Below are positions 56,569 through 64,000 of a stretch of 64,000 nt of DNA, in pieces. Each line of letters opens with the position of its first letter. Position 1 is the stretch's first letter. Position numbers and translations under genes: made by a program. The notes beneath the pieces were generated by a model. It did no database searches, was not told the origin of the DNA, and saw nothing but the letters and a program-made list of their open reading frames with translations. The DNA is from Gongronella butleri (Eukaryota; Mucoromycota; Mucoromycetes; Mucorales; Cunninghamellaceae): NCBI GenBank assembly GCA_025201375.1, contig JAIWZP010000008.1, forward strand, positions 806,001 through 870,000, given 5' to 3'.

Positions 56569-59500
56569 ATGGAGGACTGGTCGTTGCCAGACAACAGTAT
56601 CATGGACAATATGCTCTTTTGGAAGCTGCAAGGTATGGGCAGTGACCAACAGCAGCAACAGCAGCAGCAAAACGACACCGACCAGCCGCCACCTGCCGCG
56701 CACCAGCACCAGCAGCACCCACATCACCCGCCGCCGCACCAATTGCATCCTGCGCCTCCTCCGGGCCATCAGCAGCAACATCAACAGCAACAACACGCGC
56801 AACCCATGGATGCATCGCTCGACAGCTTTCAGGATGAAGTGGACAAGCTGTTTCAAGAGAGTCTCGCGTTGCAGCAGCAAGAGCACCACCACCACCACCA
56901 GCATCCGCATCCGCATCAAAATGCCTATATGCAACCACAACAGCAGCAACCGCAACCGCATCCCTATGCCAATCGCCAGCTTTCCATGTCTTCAGACTCG
57001 TTTTCCCCGCATGGTAAAACAAAAAAAAAATTGGCGTCGACAAAAATTGGGTGGTGACATTGGGCTCAATTCCTCGTTTTTTTTCTTTTTTTTTTTCTTA
57101 TTTTTTTCATAGAAATGATGATGGCCTCGCCTCCCACGCAATCATCGTCGGCGCCATCGACGGCGGTGGGAGCTCCGGGAGCGGCGGTACGGAAAAGGTC
57201 GCGATCGTCGGCGACGTTTGACGCGGAGCCGCCCAAGCGGCCAGCTTTTATGGACGCGAGCTCGTTTATGGTGGATCCCAATGCGGTGTATCGTCTTCCG
57301 TACGCGTCGTCGCCGCCTGCCACTGCACCTGCACACGCGCACAATCAACATCACCATCACCATGCCACTGCATCGTCATCGCCATCGTTTCCTCCTCCTT
57401 ATACCAACAAGATGGCGCCTCCACCGCATCAGACGCATCAACCGCAGCCTTCGTCGCCGTACATGCAGCAGCAGCAGCAGCAGCAGCAACACCCGCACCA
57501 CGCGTATACACCGCCAATGCATCCCCAGCACCACCCACAGCCGCTGCATCGCCCTCCTCCGGCGCCTCCAGCGCATCAAAATGTGCCGCCACCCAAACAG
57601 CCTGCAAAAAAGACACAAAAGCAGCCAAAGCAACCAACACCCAAGCAAACTCAAGCCGCTGCCGCGCGCCGCCCGACACCTCAGCAGCAGCAGCAACAAT
57701 TGCAATTGCAACAGCAACAGCAACAACAGGCAAACGACGCGTTTTCATCCGTACCCATACCATTCTCATCTCCAATGCAGCATACGATCCAATTGACACC
57801 GTCCCCCGCCTCTGCCCCGCCAATGCAACACCACCACCAGCACCATCAGCACCCACTCCATCAACAGCACCCGCAGCACCCGCAGCACCCGCGTCCACAT
57901 CAGCAGCAACATCAGCAGCAGCAGGAAATCAAGCCATCGCCGCCACCGCCACCGCAGCAGCAGCTTCCATCGCCCATGCGCCAGCACCATCCGTCGCCGT
58001 CTCATCCATCACCCAATATCATCCACGCCACCCACCCTCCACAGCCAATGCCGCCATCCCATTCGCCGAATACAAAGGTAAAAAGAAAAAAAAGAGACCT
58101 GAAAACGAAAAAAAAAAAAAACGGGACGAGCAAGCCGAGCATGAGAAAACGACAAAAAAAAGAGGGGGATGGGGGATATTTTCATCGATTTTGACCATCT
58201 TACGCTCTTTTTTTTTTTTTTTCTTAGGCGACGCCGCCTCCTCCACGGCCGCCTCCACCGACGACGGCGCCGACCGCATCGCAAAAGGCTGTTCAGGCGC
58301 CACAGCAGCCAGCACCAATGGCATCTGTGAAGCCATTGTCGCCACCAGCCAAGAAACAGGTAGTGCCGCCGCAGCCCAAGGCATCCCATGGCGCGCCGCA
58401 GCCACCAAAGGCGCAAGGACCATCACAGGCCCAGGCACAAACCCAGGCACCGGCACAGCAGGCACAACAGGTACAGCAGGCACAACAGGCTCCGGCGCCC
58501 ATTGCTGCGCCTGCGCCCGCGCCCGAGCCGTTACCTCTGCACATGTCGATTCCACGGCCACAATTGCGCCTGCACTTGACAAAGCGGCGGCCAGAGAGCC
58601 CCAAGCCGTGTGAGCGTGAGGACAAGGACCCGATGGCGGCCGAATTGGACATGGTGCACTTGCAAAAGCTGACGGTGATGATTTTACGGTCATTGGGCGT
58701 GACCATGGCGACGGACGAATTGCCGGCTGTGGACATTGATCAAGCGCTCGACACAGATTCTGAACAAGTACTGCCGCCCGCGGCAATGCAGCTCATCACC
58801 AAGATGATCCTTGGTACATCGGGCGATAAGGATGTGGCACAGACTGTTGGGTCTCAAATCTCCAATGGCGACCTTGTTGCCCTCCAGAGAATGATTGTCG
58901 CAGGACTCAAATCAAAGAATATCGTCATCCACACCATCCAATCCACACCAACCTCGTCCACAGCCGCCGCCAATGGCTCGTCATCGGCTTCCGCCTCGGT
59001 CAAGGTGCCCGATGCCTCGACGACAGCAATGAAAACTAGTAATAATAACAGCAGCAGCAGTAGCAGCAGCAGCAGCCGTGTGGGCGCCACCACCGACGCG
59101 ACAATGGCAATGCAACCCACAAAAAAGGGCGACAAGACCATATATGACTTGTCCAAGGTGACGTACCACACGCCCAAGAACGTGACGCGTCTGTTTCTGC
59201 GCCTGTATCGCTTCATCCTCAACACGCTGCTGTCCACGCCCGATTGCTGGCCATTCATCCAGCCCGTGCCCGCGTCCGCCGTCTTTTACCACCAGGAAGT
59301 CAAATACCCCATGGACCTGTCCACCGTTGAGCTGAATCTGTGGAGCGGCCTCTATACTCGCTTTGCAAAATTCGAGCAGGACATGCAGCTCATCTGGAAA
59401 AACGCAAAGGCTTTCCACGGCAGCGTAGGCACCATACCCAAACACGCAGAAAACCTGGAACAGCTCTTTTACAAGGTCGTCTTGGACACAAAGCAGGCCG

Positions 59501-62306
59501 GGTAAAAAAAAAAAAAAAAAAATCACGCAACGCGCCACGTTTGCCACATTTAACACGTCTGTTTTTTATGTTTCATTAGCAAATCCGTGCCCGTTGACTT
59601 TCGATTCGACGCGTCCGACTCGCTGCCCGAGGAGGGCGACTTTGCCTACCCACCCATGTCCCAGGTTTTTTCAAAAACCACGTAAGATTGCAAAAAAAAA
59701 GAAAAAATCAAAAAAATCAAAAAAATCAAAAAAAAAAAAATCGCTCAATCTACCCCCTCTTGTCTTTTTTTTTTTTGAAAAAAAAAATAGGGTGGTGTAT
59801 GGGATTGCGGCCATGTCGCCGTTTGAGCCGCGTGCCAAGAAGCCCAAGGGCCTGACGGACGATAAGCAGCTGTATTTGCAGCTGAATGGGCCGTTTTTCC
59901 AGGCGCTGGAGCAGATGAAGCAATCGCCGCTGGCAGACCACCCGCCGGTGCCGCGGTTTTATATTGCCAAGAACCGTACCTTGCTGCGGCAGGTGCGTGC
60001 GCAGGGAGTACTTGCCATCTTTTTCAACACGCGCACGACTCGCATCCAGAATAAGCAATACCGCATTGTCACCGACATGGTGCTCACGTACCCGGCTAGC
60101 ACACTCTTTGACATTGAGCAGACAAACGACTTTGCCGCGCGTGGATGGATGCACCTGCGGCCGCTGCGCCTCGTGGAGAATTTGGAATTCCGCGTCAACG
60201 AGACAATCGAGCGCGATTACTTTCGCAGAATGTACGCCACGTCCAAGCTGATGTTGACAGAGGATCATCATCACCACCACCATCACCACCATCATCATAA
60301 TCACCATCATTATCCGTCTAATCAGCAACAAGCCGCACAACAACCATTGCCTCAAACGCCAGCATCTGCAGCCAAGGCGGCACAGATTAATGCCGTCAAG
60401 GCCGAGACGCGCCGCATGCTGAAAAAGATGGTGCAGCAGATCCTGGATTTGCCAGTTGCCGTCGAGGACGAGGAAATGGACGATGTCGACATGCCATTGG
60501 CCACGCCTCCACCCCCTCCTCCATCGTCAGCGCGCCCAACGGTGTCCAAATCAGGTCCCACCACCACCGCCACATCGACGGCCGCCAGCAGCAACAAATC
60601 GTCCTCGGCCACCGCCACAACTGCCACGCCGACAAGCCTCGTCAGCCAATCCACGTCGCCAAAACGCGGTTCCCCGGGCCCAGCCACCGGCGGCAAGCGC
60701 AAATCCACGCCTGTCGTCGTCAAGACACCCGGCAAAAAGGACACACGCTCAGCAACGTCGTCGCCATTCTCGACTCCAGAGGACAGGCAGCCGTCATCCA
60801 CTCTTTCGCCCGATTCGCTCGCATCCACGCCAGCTTCCCCCATGCAGCCGCTCAAAATGACGTCCCCAATGGATACCATGGCCTCCAGCAGACCAGAGTC
60901 CGAGATGCTCCACCAGGTCTGGCAGAGACTCTTAGAAAGTAAGAAAAAAATGAAAAAAAAAAAAACGAAATGAAAAAAGAGCACGCATTGATTTCCGGCC
61001 TCTACCTTTTTTTTTTCATCGTGCAGCCTGCGGCAACAAAGGCGCAACCATCGTCAATGTCCAGCAAAAGTATGAGAATCTCAATTGGAGTGCGCCCGAT
61101 TCAGAGGGTTTTTTCAAACAGGTCTACTTTTTGGAAGACGTCGTTGTCCAAACCTTTCGCCAAATGACCATGCACCAGCGCATCACTGAAGTGGCCTGTC
61201 TCATGTACGACTTTGAATCCATATTTTGGGTGGTCTTGATCTCATTTCCATTTTTTTTTTTGATTGTTAGGAAATTGCGGAATTTGCCACACATGGCGCA
61301 GCTGCGCGAGATTCTGCACAATGACAATGGCGACATTGTCGGTCTCTCGATGGAGAGATACCAAACGACCTTGAAGCAATATACCCATGTGCATTCTCAC
61401 CATCGACTGAGTGCGTATCAAAAGTTCCACGTGATCCACCAGATGCTGGTGTGCATGAAGACGATCCACTGCGCGGGACTTGCGCATCGCGATTTGTCCG
61501 AGGTGAACATCATGGTCAACAATGTGGATGGCGAGCTCGAGGACGGCTCCAGCAACATTTGCCTCTATTTGATCGACTTTGGCAAGGCCGTCTTTTGCGA
61601 GCCCCAGGACGTTCGCGAGTGGTTTGTCGACGTGCCGCGCGGCCGTGGCGAGTACGACGGCGACGTTGTCCCCGAGTCCGCCGAGGAACTTGACGAGTGG
61701 TGCTCCTCTCTGCCGTGGATCAAGGGCAAGCCCGACCATGGCTATCGCATGTACCGCTCGATCCAGACACTGCCAAAGACGCGCTCCGACAACCAAGTGC
61801 TGCCATGGCTGATCTTGCCGCAAGCAGAGGACATGTACTCGATTGGCGTCATGATTTGGAAGATCTTTACCGAGACCGAGCCGTGGCGCGGCATTCTCGA
61901 CACCGATCTGCAGGGTCTGCGCTACGTGGCCGAGGACGACTATCGCATCCAGCGCGCGCTCGAGCACGAGGTCCAGGGCGAGCTGAGTCGCCAATTGCTG
62001 CTCAAATGCTTGCGCACGCAGCCGCAGGAGCGCGCCACCGCTCACGAGCTGCTCACATGGATCGAAAGCGACGAAATCCGCACGGGCCTGCTCAACGAGT
62101 GGAAAATGTACTCATCAGAGACACGCTCGTCGCGAAAGTCAAAGGCGATGTACGGCTTTGAGGACCCCGATGCCATCCTTGGCAGCGCTCCAACGCCTTC
62201 CAATGGCAAAAAAGCAAGTAAAAAGTCGTCCGGTAGGTCAACGCGCGCAAAAAGGTCAAGCAGCCACCATACCAATGCGTCGGGCGACATGATGAACCTC
62301 GATTAG
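56569..62306 (+). CDS. Bromodomain protein with C-terminal protein-kinase fold
   Basis: Exons are 56569-57013, 57113-58077, 58228-59501, 59580-59681, 59791-60938, 61027-61204 and 61271-62306, giving 1715 aa with every phase consistent. Residues 1-~700 are Gln/His/Pro-rich and disordered, as in transcription coactivators. A bromodomain lies at ~780-895 (WPFIQPVPASAVF, YPMDLSTVELNL, NAKAFHG). A further conserved-looking block (~930-1080, around KPKGLTDDKQLYLQLNGPFF) is unidentified, then a poly-His run and a Ser/Thr/Pro linker. The kinase fold (~1315-1680) has LAHRDLSEVNIMV (Asp1445, Asn1450), LIDFGKAVF (Asp1473) and MYSIGVMIWKIFTETEPW. The usual beta-3 lysine position reads VVVQTF (Gln1353). 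Its N-lobe has no ATG of its own, which favours one gene. Likely a nuclear chromatin-linked regulator; substrates are unknown. Confidence 0.82.
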
Positions 62307-62643
62307 CATCCCTCTCCATCCTCCTCCTGTTTTTTTTTTACACAACCATGGCGACGCTCTTTTTCTCCTCCCGCTTTTTAGTTTTTACATTCATATTTTT
62401 ATTGTTTTGCATTCCCCTTTCTCCTCCCTCACCCGCGCACTAGCTAGTCCTTCACCGCACTCATTTCCTATCCTGCTGCTCGCCTGCTTCTACGTTGATC
62501 GTAAATATTATACTTTTTGATTATTTTTGAGAAATCAAACATGCAATAAATTATCGCAACGTGTGCCACCACGGATATCTCACGCAACCTTATGGAGGAA
62601 ACCAACGGGAAACTGTGGCATGTGAGGAGACTGGCAGGACAAT

Positions 62644-62679
<36 letters not shown>

Positions 62680-62964
62680 TCTGAACATGCGAGATGTAAG
62701 AATGCAACCGTCACCGAGAAAATTGCAAAAATGCAATTTTCATCCGCCACCTCCATTTTTTATGATACTGTATCATAGTCACAGTGAGCAGAATTTGACG
62801 CGCGCTGTTGTCACATTTATATGATACAGCATTGTACTTGCAGCATCATCGCACTTCTTTGATATGATGATACTGTATGATACTGCAATGTGCACTGCAC
62901 AAAAATACGGTAGCACACATGCATTTGCCCTTGTTGGAAAACCAGATATCATATCATACTGTAG
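62307..62964. other. Intergenic, 3' flank of the bromodomain-kinase gene
   Basis: C/T-rich 3' flank, a 32-base poly-A run (62646-62677) and a cluster of ATGATACTGTATCAT-like words (62760-62885) announcing the next repeat. No gene seen. Confidence 0.5.
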
Positions 62965-63440
62965 CGCATTTTTTCAGACTTTGTTGTGCCTCCAGAATTT
63001 TTTTCACAGCCTATCTGCCCGCTGATAAAAATCGCGTCACGGCACGCACGAACAACAGCCCAGTGCTCAGGATGCCTCTGCCCGATTTTTTTTGTGCCTG
63101 CAAATTCCAAAAAAGCAAAAACCTTCCATTTTCCCTATTATTTTGCATTTATCTCGCCTTCTGCACGGTCGACCCCGCTCAAAAATACAGTACTCGCATC
63201 GCATTCTGCGCGAAATTTGCAACAAAAAAGCTTAAACCCACAAAGCGCTACGACCACTTTTGAAAAATTCAGGGGTCACTCAGGGGTCACACTTTTCAAT
63301 CTCAGAAAACGCCTAATTTGGGAAATTTGGAACTCCGAGCGATCAATGCATCCCAAACAGGTAACTCCGACGATTTGCTATTGGCAGACAAAATGACAGG
63401 TCGCCCCAACGTAAGAAAAAAGCCCAAAGAAGAGCGACGC
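62965..63440 (-). repeat. Dispersed repeat copy D (inverted, 3' part only)
   Basis: The reverse complement matches 4500-5070 of copy A in order: GTTCATGCGTC, GGGGCGACCTGTCATTTTGT, GGGATGCATTGATC, GTGACCCCTGA, TTTAAGCTTTTTTGTTGCA, then the terminal module (63095-62970) with GCCGTGACGCG and TTCTGGAGGCACA. It lacks the rest of the element. Confidence 0.75.
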
Positions 63441-64000
63441 ATGAACGCCTACCGGTATGTTGAATTTTCCGGGATCAAATACTTGGCTGGTAAAGACGTT
63501 TTAATCTCTTGCTAGACGCCTAGGAAGTGCAGCACTTAGAGGCTACTGTACAGTACAACGCGATGCCCCTGGATGTAAAATTTGATTTGGAATCGAATGG
63601 TGTTACTTTCGAGCCATGCTCTCTTAGTAAAAACGTGAAAAAATCGCACATTTACCGCCAAAAATCAAAATAGGCCAAAATGTCGTAAATTGCAATTACT
63701 GTACAGTGCCCGGACAAAAAAAAGTTTCGCTGTGCATGATTCTCTGCAGTGCAAGGTATCAATTAATCGCGTTAATCTCTGCTGTATTGATCAATAATGG
63801 CTCCAGTGATATGAAATTTTGCAGGAACAATGATTTAAAAGTAAAAAAACAATTCTAAAATTATGAAATGGCTATGCCAAGCCGGTATTGAAATAGATCA
63901 AAAAAGGGATACCTGACGCGTCACGCGACGCGACGCGTGCCTACGCGTATACAATGGCCTGTGGAGATGAATTGGCGTTATGAACACCATCTCCAATTTT
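63441..64000. other. AT-rich end region, no gene seen
   Basis: No supported frame. Contains TACTGTACAGTA words (63545, 63700) and a dense run of ACGCG words at 63914-63950. Confidence 0.5.

Noticed and set aside
61027..62306. Kinase as a separate gene
   Set aside because: No ATG precedes the N-lobe in frame, and the 60938/61027 junction is phase-matched with normal splice sites.

Overview
The window reads as nuclear DNA of an early-diverging (non-Dikarya) fungus. Gene content is fungal: a GlcNAc-6-P deacetylase, a Rtt107/Brc1-type BRCT scaffold, the kinetochore subunit Dsn1/Mis13, a protein O-mannosyltransferase, a one-chain FGAM synthase, APC11, a serine/threonine-rich GPI-type wall protein and a fungal-style bHLH factor. 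Alongside these sits a complete IP3-receptor-type calcium channel, which Dikarya are known to lack. Genes are dense and intron-rich. Introns are mostly about 60-160 nt and carry long poly-A or poly-T tracts beside the splice sites. I built exon models by matching reading phase across every junction. Several starts suggested by raw open frames are TTG or GTG, so ATG starts were chosen instead. The exact species is not identified.

Layout. 1-2049: a LINE-type retrotransposon on the minus strand (ORF1 plus the endonuclease part of ORF2, cut by the window edge). 2320-5070: a degenerate copy of an unclassified dispersed repeat containing a captured or relic ORF. 5989-8037 (-): RhoGEF (DH-PH). 9891-11470 (+): nagA. 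11582-15290 (-): Brc1/Rtt107-like. 15549-17065 (-): DSN1. 17389-18071 and 18378-18638 (+): two small unknown proteins. 18874-20345: three units of a ~490 bp satellite. 20749-30586 (+): IP3 receptor, 23 exons, 2653 aa. 30884-33583 (+): PMT. 33895-39850: repeat island with a ~2.1 kb-arm inverted duplication, one arm interrupted by a 584 bp hAT-like MITE that carries a tRNA-like pol III promoter. 40074-40340 (+): APC11. 40595-44962 (-): FGAM synthase. 46934-47899 (+): SDR. 49049-50120 (+): bHLH. 50619-51047 (+): GPI-type protein. 51920-55121 (-): Sec7-PH ArfGEF. 56569-62306 (+): a 1715-aa protein joining a bromodomain to a C-terminal protein-kinase fold. 62965-64000: repeat material again.

There is no operon-like cluster. 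Themes are signalling (RhoGEF, ArfGEF, IP3R, bromodomain-kinase), chromosome biology (Brc1, Dsn1, APC11), secretion and wall (PMT, GPI protein) and metabolism (nagA, FGAM synthase, SDR). The most unusual items are the bromodomain-kinase fusion with non-canonical residues in both domains, the inverted duplication with a datable MITE insertion, the APC11 with an Rbx1-like terminal zinc ligand, and two GC-AG introns supported by conserved protein sequence.
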